From Colwellia maritima (GTDB lineage Bacteria > Pseudomonadota > Gammaproteobacteria > Enterobacterales > Alteromonadaceae): 64,000 bases of DNA. Both the position numbers and the translations under genes were made by a program. The notes below the pieces were generated by a model. It searched no databases. It was not told where the DNA came from and saw only the letters and a program-made list of their open reading frames with translations. The stretch covers positions 1,087,582 to 1,151,581 of the forward strand of contig NZ_JAKKSL010000002.1 of NCBI RefSeq assembly GCF_022669015.1, given 5' to 3'. Position 1 is the first letter of the stretch; each line of letters opens with the position of its first letter. Shown here one piece after another: positions 42,220 through 54,488 of the stretch.

Positions 42220-44533
42220 ATGCAAAAGCTAAGTTTTATTAACTTATTAGTGCTTTTTGTTGCTTTTTTACTGATATCACCAATATCAGCTGCACAAGCA
42301 ATCAATGCGCTTCCTATAAAGGAAAACATAACTAAACAACCTTTAAATATTCCCTTCGCTAAAGGAAAAATTATAATAGACGGCGAATTAGATGACACCC
42401 TTTGGTCTAACGCCTTAACAATTGATCTAAATATTGTAAATAATCCTTGGAATAATCTAGCTAGCCCAATAGATACGACAGCGAAAATAATAGAAAATGG
42501 TAAGTTTCTTTATGTATCATTTATTGCTTCTGATCCTAATCCAGAAAATATTCAAGGATTCTTAACGGATCGAGACAATGCTTGGTCCCATGATTTAGTG
42601 GGTATTAAACTTGATACACATAACAACCGCCGCTTAAATTATGAGTTTTTTGTTAATCCTTATGGTGTACAGAACGACGCAACCTTCAATGAAATAACTG
42701 GCCAAGCAAACAGTGCTTGGGATGGTCTTTGGTTTTCATTTGGTAAAAAAACTGAGCAAGGCTATCAAGTAGAAATAGCAATTCCTTATAATATATTAAA
42801 TTTCGAAAGTGATGGCCAAGTAAAAAAGTGGGCCATAGAGCTTGTTAGAACCTACCCTAGAGATACAAATTTACGTATTTCTCATGTACCAATCGATAGA
42901 GATAACCCTTCTTGGTTATGCCAATACCCTGAAGCCATTGGATTTAAAAAAGCCACCATTGGAAAAAATATACGCTTAACACCATCATTAACGGCAACTC
43001 GATATGATACGCGTGATATTTATGTCAATAGTAGTGACGTTGCAAGTGATTGGTCTGCTGAAAATGATGTGGAAGCCGGGTGGATTTACGCCGGGAATAA
43101 ATGCCCATAACTTATTAAATGCAACACTAAATCCCGATTTTTCAACAGTAGAAAGTGATAGTGGTCAACTGAGCGTTAATACTAACTTTTCTTTATTTTA
43201 TGATGAAAAACGCGCATTTTTCTTAGACAACAGCGATTATTTTAGTAGTGATTTTAACTTAGTTTATACTCGCAACATTGCTGATCCTGATTATGGTATT
43301 AAAGTTACAGGTCGAGCGGATAAACATAGCTACGGGATTTTTAATACCAATGACACTGAAACAAATATTCTTTTGCCAGGCAATTTAGATTCAGAACTAG
43401 TGACTATAAACCGAAAAAGTAGCGCCGGCGCATTACGCTATCGTTATGATTTCGATGAGAACCTAACACTAGGTACCATTGCAACATTACGTTCAGCGAA
43501 TGACTATCATAACTATGTTTTGGGTTTAGATGCACGCTACCGTTTATCTGATTCAAATGCTATCAAAGCACAAGTTTTAAGTTCCGATACATTATATTCT
43601 GATACATTATATTCTAATAAATTAAATTCTTATCAAGCAAGTAAAGACAGTTTTACGGATAATGCATTTAAGCTAAATTTTACCCATAACTCGGAATATT
43701 GGCTAATTGAATTAGATCATCAAAATATTGGCACTGATTTTCGCGCTGATTTAGGTTATATGCCAAAAGCTGATATAAAAATAGACCAAGCAGTGCTCAA
43801 AAGAACCTTTTATTCAGAACAAGATAGCCTTTGGCAAGAGACCAGTGTTTTAGGACAATGGCGAATTGTTCACAATACAAATAATGAATTGATAGAGCGA
43901 GAATTAACAACAAGTTTTGCTGTTGATGGCCCTTTACAGTCACTGATTCAACTTGATTTAGTTCATGGTGAAAAAGTTGGCCTTCGCCATGATAAAAACA
44001 GCAACAAGATCGATGGCAACACGACATCGTTTAACGAAAATCAACTAATATTATATTCCAGTGCTTATTTAGACAATCGAACCTATGTTTCACTTGATTT
44101 TACCATTGGAGATAAAATTGATTATTCAAATAATCGTTTAGGGGATTTAATTGAAGCTACAGGTAATATTACCGTTTTTGCAACCGATCATTTAGAAGTA
44201 GATTTTTATCAAACTTATAGTAAGTTAGATGCACAAGAGAACAATAGAGAAATCAACGTTTATACAGCAAACATCTCTGAATTACGCTTGTCTTATCAGT
44301 TTGATATACAAAGTTACTTAAAATTGAGCCTAATTTATAATGATATTAAATTTGCAGACTCTGAACATGTTAAAGATTTATCAAGCCAACTTATTTATGC
44401 TTATAAGCTTAACCCGCAAACAGTTTTTTTCTTAGGTTACTCTGACAATAGTTACAAAGATAATGACCTAACTAAATTAACACGCGCTGAACGAACCTTT
44501 TTCACAAAAATCAGTTATGCGTTTTCGCCATAG
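42220..44533 (+). CDS. DUF5916 / CBM9-like surface protein with predicted beta-barrel (two indels)
   Basis: A protein of about 770 residues with a signal peptide (hydrophobic residues 5-25), a carbohydrate-binding family 9-like domain (about 40-235), then a DUF5916 region whose alternating strands and C-terminal aromatic ending (SYAFSP) fit an outer-membrane beta-barrel. The frame breaks near 43081-43095. Restoring one T and one G gives AGLDLRRGINAHNLLNATLNPDFS, the family-typical sequence. Such proteins are common in marine polysaccharide degraders; their exact role is not established. The internal segment near 43.59 kb repeats SDTLYSDTLYS. Confidence 0.78.
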
Positions 44534-44637
44534 TGGTCAGAAATGATTATAGTAAAAACCGCTTCAAACACTAGAAAATAAAATCATGCGTGCTATTTAA
44601 AAGCACGCTGTTGATTTAATAACATCATACCCACCTA

Positions 44638-45812
44638 TTAAATTAACGCTTTAATTCCTTGACCTAAACCGACTAAAGTCAATGGATACATTTTCCCTTC
44701 AACCTTGACTGTTCCATGATTTGTATCGAAGCATAATAGGACCACTGAGGCTCAGCTTGAGGGTTCAGCCAAATGACTTTATCGAAATGATCGGTCAATC
44801 TTTTCATCCACACACTGCCTGGTTCTTCATTCCAATATTCAACACTACCCCCAGGGTAAGTAATTTCATATGGTCCCATAGTCGCATCACCCACAAAGAT
44901 CACCTTATAATCCCGGCTATACGTATGAAGCACTTGTAGTAAATCTATTTTCTCCGTTTGCCTACGGCTATTATCCCGCCAAACATTTTCATAAATACAG
45001 TTATGAAAATAAAAGAATTCTAAGTGTTTAAATTCACCATGAATTGCAGAAAATAATTGTTCACATACCTTAATGTGGTCATCCATTGAACCACCAATAT
45101 CAAAAAACATCAGCACTTTGATAGCATTATGACGCTCTGGTTTCATTTTAATATCAAGATAACCAACATTTCGTGCTGTTGACGCAATAGTATCATCAAG
45201 GGCGAGCTCTTCACTCGTACCCGTACGCGCAAACTGCCTTAATTTACGCAATGCCACTTTCATATTACGAGTGCCTATTTCTACATTCGCATCTAAATTT
45301 TTAAATTGCCGTTTATCCCATACTTTAGTCGCTTTACGATGCCTAGAGCTTTCTTGTCCAATTCGCACACCTTCAGGGTTATAACCATAAGCACCAAACG
45401 GAGATGTGCCTCCAGTGCCTATCCATTTATTACCACCTTGATGTCTTTTTTCCTGTTCATTGAGTCGTTCTGCTAGTGTTTCCATTAATTTATCTAAACC
45501 ACCTAGCGCAGCTATTTTAGCTTTTTCTTCATCGGTGAGTTGTTTCTCAAACTGCTTCTTTAACCACTCTTCGGGTACTCCTGACAGATCTAATTCTAAA
45601 CTTGCCACCCCTTTAAAATAATCTGCAAAAGCTCGATCAAATTTATCAAAGTGAGCCTCATCTTTAACTAAAATAGTGCGACTTAAACTATAAAAATCAT
45701 CGATACTCGCAAAAATAACGCCTTGCTCTAACGCACGAAGAAGATCAAGTAACTCGCGCAAGGTGCAAGGCACTTTGTAATCACGTACCTTGCAAAAAAA
45801 ATCAATTAACAT
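44638..45812 (-). CDS. VWA-domain protein, CoxE family (frameshifted near 3' end)
   Basis: A cytoplasmic protein of about 391 residues with a von Willebrand A domain. The MIDAS motif is FFDIGGSMDD (DxGxS). CoxE-type proteins work with a MoxR ATPase in maturing or assembling metalloenzymes, though most members are uncharacterised. The frame breaks at about 44714. Adding one base gives TVKVEGKMYPLTLVGLGQG and a stop at 44638, the normal end. It follows the MoxR gene with a 17-base gap, so the two form one unit. Confidence 0.85.
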
Positions 45813-45829
45813 ACCATTTCACCTCAACC

Positions 45830-46675
45830 CTAACGGTGACGTTGGTGCATGAAAGCAAGCTTTTCAAACAAATGAACATCTTGTTCATTTTTTAATAAAG
45901 CACCATGCAAAGGTGGTATCACTTTTTTCTGCCTAGTTTCATGTAATATTTCTTCAGATATATCTTCAGCCAATAATAATTTAAGCCAATCAATAAGCTC
46001 AGAGGTAGATGGCTTTTTCTTCAAGCCTGGCATTTCTCGCAAATCAAAAAATAACGCTAAGGCTTCATCTAAAAGAGTTTGTTTAATCTTAGGAAAGTGC
46101 ACATCAACAATCGCTTGCATTTCTTCTTTTTCTGGGAAGTTGATGTAATGGAAAAAACAACGTCGAAGAAAAGCATCAGGTAATTCTTTTTCATTATTAG
46201 ACGTTATGATGATAATAGGTCTTTGTTTAGCGATAACCTTTTCTTGCGTTTCATAAACAAAAAATTCCATTTTATCGAGTTCTAATAAAAGGTCATTTGG
46301 AAATTCAATATCAGCTTTATCAATTTCATCAATTAATAAAACGGGACGATTATCAGCGGTAAAGGCATGCCACAATTTTCCTTTAATGATGTAATTACTA
46401 ATATCATTTACCTTTTCATTACCTAACTGACTATCTCTTAAACGTGAAACAGCATCATACTCATACAAACCTTGTTGCGCTTTAGTCGTCGACTTAATAT
46501 GCCATGGAATAAGCTCTACATTTAAACTCGATGCTAATTCTTCAGCTAGCATGGTTTTACCTGTACCCGGCTCACCTTTTATCAATAATGGTTTTTCTAA
46601 AGCAATAGCGGCATTAACCGCTAATTGTAAATCATTTGATGCAATATAATTGCTAGTGCCTTGAAATGCGCTCAT
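45830..46675 (-). CDS. MoxR-family AAA+ ATPase
   Basis: A 281-residue AAA+ protein. Walker A is GEPGTGKT (about residue 36), Walker B is VLLIDEIDKAD, and sensor 1 is IITSNNEKELPDAFLRRC. It is shorter than typical MoxR (about 320) but has the lid domain. Together with the adjacent CoxE-like VWA protein it forms the common MoxR-VWA chaperone pair. The substrate is unknown and no obvious client enzyme lies next to it. Confidence 0.9.
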   Translation of the reverse strand: MSAFQGTSNYIASNDLQLAVNAAIALEKPLLIKGEPGTGKTMLAEELASSLNVELIPWHIKSTTKAQQGLYEYDAVSRLRDSQLGNEKVNDISNYIIKGKLWHAFTADNRPVLLIDEIDKADIEFPNDLLLELDKMEFFVYETQEKVIAKQRPIIIITSNNEKELPDAFLRRCFFHYINFPEKEEMQAIVDVHFPKIKQTLLDEALALFFDLREMPGLKKKPSTSELIDWLKLLLAEDISEEILHETRQKKVIPPLHGALLKNEQDVHLFEKLAFMHQRHR

Positions 46676-46870
46676 ATTTTATTTCCAAAAATTATGCTAA
46701 GTGATGAATGATAATTGTGTGATACGGTGGTTTTTTAAAATTAGTACTAGATAATCGTTTATCTATTCCATAAAAATATATAAGTTATAACAAAATATCA
46801 CTTCTTTTTCTCTCGTAAAGCGCTAATCTTAACAAATATAATTAAGTGAACATAGTCACAGGAACCTGCA

Positions 46871-47868
46871 ATGTCTAATATATTTGAAGATAATTCAACC
46901 TCCATCGGGAATACACCTTTGGTAAAGCTAAACCGCGTAATTGCGAGCAAAACTAGCGACGGTACACAAGCCAGCAACCGTGCTTGCCAAAATCGAGTCG
47001 AGAAACCCAAGTTTTAGCGTTAAATGTCGCATTGGTTCTGGCATGGTGTGGGATGCTGAAGAAAAAGGCATATTAACACCAGGTAAAGAAATTGTAGAGC
47101 CTACTAGTGGTAACACAGGTATTGCACTCGCTTTTGTTGCAGCAGCTAGAGGCTATGGTATAACCCTGACTATGCCAAGCACCATGAGCTTAGAGCGCCG
47201 TAAGTTATTAACTGCTTTAGGTGCAAAAGTTGAATTGACCGATGGTGCTAAAGGCATGAACGGAGCAATTGCTAAAGCGCAAGAAATTAAAGATTCTAAT
47301 CCTGAAAAGTACGTTTTATTAGGCCAGTTTGACAACTTGACTAACCCTAAAATTCACGAAGAAACAACAGGCCCTGAAATCTGGCGTGACACTGAAGGCG
47401 CAATTGATATTCTAGTTTCAGGTGTTGGTACTGGCGGTACAATTACAGGCACAAGTCGTTACTTAAAATTAACAAAAGGTAAAGCAATACAAAGTATTGC
47501 CGTTGAACCAACTGATTCACCAGTGATTACCCAAAAACTTGCAGGTGAAGCATTAACGCCTGGTCCTCATAAAATTCAAGGTATCGGTCTTTGGTTTTAT
47601 TCCTGGTAACCTAGATTTAGACATGATTGATGGTGTTGAGCAAATTACAAATGAAGACTCTATGTCAATGTCACATAGATTAATGAAAGAAGAAGGTATT
47701 TTGGCCGGTATTTCCTCTGGTGCAGCAGTTGCAGCAGCTAAACGTCTTGCTGAAAAACCAGAAAACTCTGGTAAGGTTATTGTTGTTATTTTACCTAGTT
47801 CTGCAGAGCGCTATTTATCAAGTGCTTTATTTAGTGATAGCTTCACAGATAAAGAATTAGTACAGTAA
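46871..47868 (+). CDS. cysK: Cysteine synthase A (two frameshifts)
   Basis: A PLP enzyme that makes cysteine from O-acetylserine and sulfide. [22 protein letters not shown] gives the start, the PLP Lys lies in SVKCRIG, and [12 protein letters not shown] is the substrate loop. There are two breaks: one between about 46936 and 46985, where an extra base and an unusual stretch lie between KLNRV and TVLAKIES, and one at 47588-47594, where GIGLWFYSW should read [14 protein letters not shown]. Repaired length is about 332 residues, slightly more than the usual 320. A hairpin terminator follows. Confidence 0.9.
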
Positions 47869-47897
47869 TACAATTAACTAGATAGAATCCTATTCTT

Positions 47898-47922
47898 TAA
47901 AGGTGCCTCGGCACCTTTTTTA
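47898..47922 (+). terminator. Intrinsic terminator of cysK
   Basis: AAAGGTGCC and GGCACCTTT form a stem with a very small loop, followed by six or more T, 30 bases after the cysK stop. Confidence 0.88.
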
Positions 47923-48054
47923 TTGAATATTTTTTATCAATTATTTTAATGATTACTATTTAAAAATCTTATATTGAAAAACTTATATTGAAAAAACCAA
48001 GGCATTCACGTTATGCTTAAGTTACAAATGATGACTCACTTATTTAATCCTCTT

Positions 48055-48489
48055 ATGCTTAAAAAACTTCCTATCATTTTTGTCTTTCTATTTTTCCTGA
48101 GCGCTTGCAGCGGTGAAGAAGAAATTAACGAAATTGAAAACCCCAAATTTGTCGCTGTAGCCTTTTTTGAAGCTATTTATAATGAGAAAGATATTGATAA
48201 AGCAGCCTCTATTTGTTCTCCTAAATTAGCCCGTTTATTAATACACTACAAAACACCGCAATCTGTCGCTAGGCATCTGTTTAATATGTCGTTTGAAAAG
48301 ACTATTGATATACGACCTGACGATAGCGGTGTTAAGATCAGAGAGCGATTTAAAGATAAAATTGCGGTAACCATATATATTGAAGGCTACTACAACGAAA
48401 GCAAAGTGAAACATGTTAAACGTCTTTTATTAATACAAAATGACGATGATCAATGGATCATTGATGAAATATTAAAAGATCCTTTTTAA
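48055..48489 (+). CDS. Lipoprotein, NTF2-like, unknown function
   Basis: A protein with a good lipoprotein signal: a charged start, hydrophobic FVFLFFL and lipobox LSAC. I place the start at the ATG at 48055 (MLKKLPII), which gives about 144 residues; an upstream in-frame ATG at 48013 would add 14 residues and a second hydrophobic segment. The mature part has the size and helix-then-sheet pattern of a DUF4878/NTF2-like fold. Its end overlaps the convergent protease gene by 18 bases. Confidence 0.7.
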   Translation: MLKKLPIIFVFLFFLSACSGEEEINEIENPKFVAVAFFEAIYNEKDIDKAASICSPKLARLLIHYKTPQSVARHLFNMSFEKTIDIRPDDSGVKIRERFKDKIAVTIYIEGYYNESKVKHVKRLLLIQNDDDQWIIDEILKDPF

Positions 48490-48999
48490 TAAACGCCACT
48501 GGTCATAAATATTTCCCTTTTGTTTTCGTGCTTCTATATTTTGAAACTGGGCAACATCTATTGAGTCTTCACTGACCAAGCGCATTTTTTTATTAGGATA
48601 ATCCAACTGAGTAACAAATTTATCAAAAAAACTACTACCGAACAAAAGTCCAGTAGAATGATGTCCTAGATTCATTTCAGTAATTTTATCAACCGTAGTT
48701 TCAATGCCCAAAAAACTAATTGGAACATTAGTAAACGTAGTTTTATTCTCTATACCAAAAACACCTCTGACTTTCCTTTTACTCCCTTTATCTAACGTTA
48801 ATTGATGCTTAGCAAGAAAGACCTTATTAATACCACTCAATTGAGAGCCCGTATCAAGCATTGCATAGGTATCAATATCTGTAATAGTAGCGGGTATTTT
48901 CACATGACCATATTCAAGGTTAAAATCAATCCATTCAGTGACTACTGCAGCACATTTAAGTGTTAAGAATAAAAAAGCGAGTGGCAATAATACCTTCAT
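48472..48999 (-). CDS. Exported retropepsin-like aspartic protease
   Basis: About 175 residues from an ATG at 48999 that has a good ribosome-binding site (AAAGGA, seven bases before it). An in-frame start at 49035 is possible but has no such site. The N-terminus is a signal peptide. The catalytic motif MLDTGSQLSG (Asp about residue 49) and the later HHSTGLLFGSSFFDKF block match single-domain retroviral-type proteases, which act as dimers. Targets are unknown. It is convergent with the lipoprotein gene. Confidence 0.78.
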   Translation of the reverse strand: MKVLLPLAFLFLTLKCAAVVTEWIDFNLEYGHVKIPATITDIDTYAMLDTGSQLSGINKVFLAKHQLTLDKGSKRKVRGVFGIENKTTFTNVPISFLGIETTVDKITEMNLGHHSTGLLFGSSFFDKFVTQLDYPNKKMRLVSEDSIDVAQFQNIEARKQKGNIYDQWRLLKRIF

Positions 49000-49144
49000 A
49001 ATAAGTCCTTTTATTTGTAAAAATCCGATTTTCATTATTTTGGGTAATTATACTATTAATTGTATAGTATTCGTCTATATCCTGACACATTTAATACAAT
49101 TAGCCTATCTAGAGGATAATTAGCATATTACATAAAAGAAATAA

Positions 49145-49178
49145 AAAACCCCAAAACTAAGTGTCGTTTTGGGGTTTT
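49145..49178. terminator. Bidirectional terminator between greA and the protease gene
   Basis: Arms AAACCCCAAAAC and GTTTTGGGGTTT around an 8-base loop, with T tracts on the minus strand. It lies about 38 bases after the greA stop. Confidence 0.85.
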
Positions 49179-49215
49179 ATAAGTGATATTTTAGGTAAAT
49201 GAGCTAACTCAGCTA

Positions 49216-49692
49216 TTAAATATGATCTACAGCCATAATTTCGTATTCAACCACACCACCAGGAGTAACAATTTCAATTTCGCTATCTACAGTCTTTCCA
49301 ATTAAACCACGTGCTATAGGTGAGTTAATTGAGATTCGATTATGCTTGATATCTGCTTCATCATCACCAACAATCTGATATTTGACTTCTGCTTCGGTAT
49401 CGATATTTAATAAAGTAACCGTAACACCAAATATCACTTTGCCGGTATTAGCAATTTTTGATACATCAATAATTTGTGCATTGCCAAGTTTGCCTTCAAT
49501 GTCTTGTATACGACCTTCACAAAAACCTTGTTGTTCTCGTGCAGCATGATATTCAGCATTTTCTTTTAAATCGCCATGTTCACGTGCATCAGCAATAGCA
49601 GCAACGATTTCAGGGCGTTTAACTGTTTTTAATATATTCAACTCTTCACGTAACACATTCGCGCCATGAACAGTCATTGGATATTGACTCAT
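49216..49692 (-). CDS. greA: Transcription elongation factor GreA
   Basis: A 158-residue factor that stimulates cleavage of backtracked RNA in RNA polymerase. The N-terminal coiled coil carries the acidic tip near [15 protein letters not shown], and the C-terminal FKBP-like domain includes [10 protein letters not shown]. Length is normal. It closes the gene order dapB-carA-carB-greA and is followed by a strong terminator. Confidence 0.96.
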   Translation of the reverse strand: MSQYPMTVHGANVLREELNILKTVKRPEIVAAIADAREHGDLKENAEYHAAREQQGFCEGRIQDIEGKLGNAQIIDVSKIANTGKVIFGVTVTLLNIDTEAEVKYQIVGDDEADIKHNRISINSPIARGLIGKTVDSEIEIVTPGGVVEYEIMAVDHI

Positions 49693-49801
49693 AATTTTAT
49701 AATCTTTATTGTTGCGTGATTAAAACCCCATCTAACTATAAAACCGTAGACGGGATATTTTTCACGCTTGTTTTAAGGTATTAACGCTTTAAAATAGCCG
49801 C

Positions 49802-52800
49802 TTATTTACAACGCTTATGCAATTCTTGAATTGACGTTACCGTATTTCTATCATCAGCAGAATGTGCCTGACAAGCCGCAAATGCAGCGTTTAATGTTGT
49901 AGTATAAGCAACTTTATAACGTAATGCACCACCACGTAACACTTTAGAATCTTCTATGGCTTTACGCCCTTCCGTTGTGTTAATAATATAACTATATTCG
50001 CTGTTTTTAATTCTATCAAGAATATGCGGACGCCCTTCATGTACTTTATTAACCAAACGAACCGGAATGTTTGCTTCACCTAAGATGATAGCAGTTCCGT
50101 GTGTTGCATCAAGTTCATAACCTAAAGCAACCATTTGCTTAGCTAAATCAACTACGCGTACTTTATCAGAATTACGAACAGAAATTAAAGCTCTGCCTGA
50201 TTTAGGAACAGACTCACCAAGACCCAAATTAGCTTTTGCATAAGCTTCTTCAAACGTGTTACCCACACCCATTACTTCACCGGTTGAACGCATTTCTGGT
50301 CCAACTAAAGGGTCACTTCCATGAAACTTATTAAAAGGAATAACCACTTCTTTTACAGAGAAATAATCTGGAATAATTTCTTTAGTAATACCTAGTTCTT
50401 TCAATGTTTTACCCGCCATAACGCGCGCACCAACTTTGGCTAAAGGAACAGATGTTGCCTTAGATACAAAAGGAACAGTTCGTGCTGCACGAGGGTTCAC
50501 TTCAATTAAGTAAACCTTATTATCCTTAACTGCCATTTGTGTATTCATTAAGCCAACCACACCTAATTCAAATGCTAAATCAGTTACTTGCTTACGCATA
50601 ACATCTTGAATTTCTTGGCTTAAGCTATATGCGGGTAATGAACAGGCTGAATCACCAGAGTGAACACCTGCTTGTTCAATATGTTGCATAATGCCACCAA
50701 TTACAACATCAGTACCATCACAAATAACATCAATATCAACTTCTATTGCATCATCTAAGAAGTGATCAAGTAACACAGGTGAGTCATTCGACACACTGAC
50801 GGCTTCTGTCATATAACGGCGTAAATCATCTAAATCATAAACAATTTCCATTGCTCGGCCACCTAATACATATGATGGACGAACCACTAATGGGAAGCCA
50901 ATAGCTTCGGCTTTAGCCATTGCTTCTTCAATAGAAGTAACGGTAGCATTTTCAGGTTGTAATAAACCTAAACGGTCTACCGCTTGTTGGAAACGTTCTC
51001 TGTCTTCTGCACGGTCAATAGCGTCAGGTGATGTACCAATGATTGGTACGCCTGCTGCTTCTAACGCTCGCGCTAATTTAAGTGGTGTTTGACCACCGTA
51101 TTGCACTATTACGCCTTTAGGTTTTTCAACGCGAACAATTTCTAATACATCTTCAAAGGTAATCGATTCGAAATATAAACGATCCGACGTATCATAATCA
51201 GTAGAAACAGTTTCAGGGTTACAGTTAACCATAATAGTTTCATAACCGTCTTCACGTAAGGCTAACGCGGCATGAACACAACAATAATCAAATTCAATAC
51301 CTTGACCAATGCGGTTTGGTCCACCACCTAAAATCATTATAGAATCTTTATCGGTAGGGTTTGCTTCACATTCTTCATCGTAAGTTGAATACATATAAGC
51401 CGTATCAGAGCTAAATTCTGCCGCACAGGTATCAACACGTTTGTAAACTGGGTAAATATTAGCTTTATGACGTTTCTTACGAATTTCAGCTTCAGCAACA
51501 CCAATAACATCAGCAAGGCGAGCATCTGAGAAACCTTTACGCTTAAGTTTACGTAAATAATCAGGCGTTAATACTTTTAAACCACCTTCAGAGACTTTCC
51601 CTTCTTCTTTTATAATATCTTCAATTTGTACTAAGAACCAACGGTCAATTTTGGTTAAACGGAAAATATCGTCAACTGAAAGCCCTAAACGGAATGCATC
51701 AGCAATATACCAAATACGGTCTGAACCTGCTTCTTGCAATTCGTGCATTATTTTTGTTTTCGCCCCCGGTTGTGTAACATCAACCATAGGGTCAAAACCA
51801 TTTACGCCCACCTCAAGACCACGTAACGCTTTTTGCATAGACTCTTGTTGATTACGACCAATTGCCATAACTTCACCAACAGATTTCATTTGTGTTGTTA
51901 ATCGGTCTTCACTACCTGCAAATTTTTCAAAGTTAAATCGTGGAATCTTAGTTACAACGTAATCAATGGTTGGCTCAAATGACGCAGGTGTTTTGCCCCC
52001 AGTAATATCATTCGTTAATTCATCTAATGTGTACCCTACTGCTAATTTGGCGGCTATTTTAGCAATTGGGAAACCTGTTGCTTTTGACGCTAATGCAGAA
52101 GAACGAGATACACGTGGGTTCATTTCAATAATAACCATACGGCCAGTATTGGGGCAAATACCAAACTGAACATTTGAACCGCCTGTTTCTACACCTATCT
52201 CACGAAGTACTGCAAGTGATGCATTACGCATGATTTGGTATTCTTTATCCGTTAACGTTTGAGCTGGTGCAACCGTTATTGAATCACCAGTATGAATGCC
52301 CATTGGATCGAAGTTTTCAATAGAACAAATAATAATACAGTTATCATTCTTGTCACGAACCACTTCCATTTCATACTCTTTCCAACCAATTAGTGATTCA
52401 TCAATCAATAACTCTGATGTAGGAGATAAGTCTAAGCCGCGGGTGCAGATTTCTGTGAATTCTTCGGTGTTATAAGCAATACCACCACCAGAACCACCCA
52501 TAGTAAATGATGGACGGATAATACATGGAAAACCAAGGTGCTTGCTAGCAGCATAGGCTTCGTCCATTGAATGAACGATTTCTGCACGTGGGGTTTCTAA
52601 TCCGATCGCTTTCATTGCCTTATCGAAACGACTTCTATCTTCTGCTTTATCAATAGCATCAGCAGTGGCACCAATCATTTCAACATTAAATTCTTTTAAC
52701 ACGCCCTTTGCTTCTAATTCAAGCGCACAGTTTAAAGCTGTTTGACCACCCATTGTAGGTAGTACGGCACAAGGACGTTCTTTTTCAATAATTTTACGAA

Positions 52801-53020
52801 CAACTTCCCAATGAATTGGTTCGATATAAGTAGCATCAGCCATGTCAGGGTCAGTCATGATAGTTGCAGGATTAGAGTTAACTAAAATAACCCGGTAACC
52901 TTCTTCACGTAATGCTTTACATGCTTGCGCGCCTGAATAATCAAATTCACACGCTTGACCAATTACAATTGGGCCAGCGCCTAAGATCAAGATACTTTTT
53001 AAATCAGTACGTTTTGCCAT
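49802..53020 (-). CDS. carB: Carbamoyl-phosphate synthase large subunit
   Basis: A 1072-residue ATP-grasp enzyme making carbamoyl phosphate for arginine and pyrimidines. Two homologous halves are seen ([14 protein letters not shown] at the start, [19 protein letters not shown] near residue 560), plus a C-terminal allosteric MGS-like domain. The frame is uninterrupted over 3.2 kb, in contrast to several neighbours. It follows carA with a 28-base gap. Confidence 0.98.
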   Translation of the reverse strand: MAKRTDLKSILILGAGPIVIGQACEFDYSGAQACKALREEGYRVILVNSNPATIMTDPDMADATYIEPIHWEVVRKIIEKERPCAVLPTMGGQTALNCALELEAKGVLKEFNVEMIGATADAIDKAEDRSRFDKAMKAIGLETPRAEIVHSMDEAYAASKHLGFPCIIRPSFTMGGSGGGIAYNTEEFTEICTRGLDLSPTSELLIDESLIGWKEYEMEVVRDKNDNCIIICSIENFDPMGIHTGDSITVAPAQTLTDKEYQIMRNASLAVLREIGVETGGSNVQFGICPNTGRMVIIEMNPRVSRSSALASKATGFPIAKIAAKLAVGYTLDELTNDITGGKTPASFEPTIDYVVTKIPRFNFEKFAGSEDRLTTQMKSVGEVMAIGRNQQESMQKALRGLEVGVNGFDPMVDVTQPGAKTKIMHELQEAGSDRIWYIADAFRLGLSVDDIFRLTKIDRWFLVQIEDIIKEEGKVSEGGLKVLTPDYLRKLKRKGFSDARLADVIGVAEAEIRKKRHKANIYPVYKRVDTCAAEFSSDTAYMYSTYDEECEANPTDKDSIMILGGGPNRIGQGIEFDYCCVHAALALREDGYETIMVNCNPETVSTDYDTSDRLYFESITFEDVLEIVRVEKPKGVIVQYGGQTPLKLARALEAAGVPIIGTSPDAIDRAEDRERFQQAVDRLGLLQPENATVTSIEEAMAKAEAIGFPLVVRPSYVLGGRAMEIVYDLDDLRRYMTEAVSVSNDSPVLLDHFLDDAIEVDIDVICDGTDVVIGGIMQHIEQAGVHSGDSACSLPAYSLSQEIQDVMRKQVTDLAFELGVVGLMNTQMAVKDNKVYLIEVNPRAARTVPFVSKATSVPLAKVGARVMAGKTLKELGITKEIIPDYFSVKEVVIPFNKFHGSDPLVGPEMRSTGEVMGVGNTFEEAYAKANLGLGESVPKSGRALISVRNSDKVRVVDLAKQMVALGYELDATHGTAIILGEANIPVRLVNKVHEGRPHILDRIKNSEYSYIINTTEGRKAIEDSKVLRGGALRYKVAYTTTLNAAFAACQAHSADDRNTVTSIQELHKRCK

Positions 53021-53048
53021 TTTTCTTTTCTCTCTCTTGTCTGTAGGT

Positions 53049-54219
53049 TTAGGCTTGGTTTGCTTTATATTCGTTAATCAATTCAATGAAATGATCAAAC
53101 AATGGTGCTGCGTCATGTGGTCCGGGGCTTGCTTCTGGATGACCTTGAAAGCTGAACGGTTTATCTGTACGATGAATCCCTTGCAATGAACCATCAAATA
53201 ATGATTTATGCGTTACGCGTAAGTTAGTTGGTAAATTATCTTCATCAACAGCAAAGCCATGATTTTGTGAAGTAATCATTACGACATCTCGGGCAAAATC
53301 TTTTACCGGATGATTAGCGCCATGATGACCAAATTTCATTTTGATGGTTTTTGCACCACTAGCTAAACCGAGTAATTGGTGACCTAAACAAATACCAAAT
53401 ACAGGGATATCTGTCGTTAAAAATTCTTTAATGGCTGTAATCGCATAATCGCAAGGTTCAGGATCACCAGGTCCATTTGATAAAAAGATCCCGTCAGGAT
53501 TCATTGCTAATACATCTTTAGCAGAGGTTTGTGCAGGCACTACTGTTAATTTACAACCGCGGTCAACTAACATTCGCAAAATATTGCTTTTCGCGCCAAA
53601 ATCATAGGCAACCACATGAAAGTCAAAGTTTTCTGGTTCAGAGAAGCCTTCACCCATAGGATTCCCTAACGACCAACTCCCTGATGTCCACTGATATTTT
53701 TCTTTAGTAGAAACCACTTTAGCTAAATCCATGCCTTTAAGACCAGGGAATGCTTTTGCTTGTGCTAATGCATTATCTTGCGCTGCCTGTAAGCTTTCAT
53801 CACTGACATCATCAAGTGTTATAATACAGCCGTTTTGTGCGCCTTTTTCTCTTAAAACACGGGTCAATTTACGGGTATCAATATCAGCAATACCTAAAAT
53901 ATTGTTGGCAATTAAATACTCGCTTAAACTTTGCTCACTTCTAAAATTACTCGCTAGTAACGGTAAATCTCTAATAACTAAACCTTTAGCAAAAATAGTG
54001 TTTGATTCTTTATCTTCACAATTTGTTCCTGTATTACCAATATGAGGGTATGTCAGGGTGATAATTTGCTCTGCATAGGAAGGATCAGTTAATATTTCTT
54101 GATAGCCTGTCATTGAAGTATTAAATACTACTTCACCAACAGCCGTTCCCTTTGCACCAATTGCGGTGCCTTTAAATACGGTACCGTCTTCCAAAGACCA
54201 AAATAGCAGATATAGCCAA
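53049..54219 (-). CDS. carA: Carbamoyl-phosphate synthase small subunit (TTG start, one-base insertion)
   Basis: The glutaminase subunit that supplies ammonia to CarB. The class I amidotransferase triad is present: Cys in [11 protein letters not shown] and His/Glu in [10 protein letters not shown] place the start at a TTG (54217-54219), preceded five bases upstream by a full GGAGG site and giving MAISAILVLEDGTVF. An extra T at 54193-54195 breaks the frame after ILV. The alternative open frame reaching back to 54272 gives an atypical hydrophobic start and lacks that site. Repaired length is about 390 residues. Confidence 0.93.
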
Positions 54220-54488
54220 TGTAACCTCCAAAAAAGAAGAAAAGAATGCAACACATATATTTTAAAGGTCATTACAACACTTTAAAATTTCCTTTAAAAT
54301 AAATGCAAAACAATCACAAAATTTGCACATAAAAAATGTCAAAAACCAGCTTTTTGCTAAACTTTTGACAAAATCCACTTATTTTACGCTTGTAGCTTCC
54401 TTACGTCTAGTAAAAATTTTATAAAACAATGGTTTTATGTGATTAAATCGTTTTTAACCACGAAACAGTTAAAAGTAGAAGTTATCTA

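Noticed and set aside
44914..46675. MoxR-VWA pair as a novel defence system
   Set aside because: The pair matches the common CoxE/MoxR chaperone unit, and no nuclease, effector or phage-related gene lies next to it.
46798..47335. Minus-strand open frames across cysK
   Set aside because: They are complementary to the conserved cysK reading frame; the gaps in cysK are explained by indels, not by genes on the other strand.
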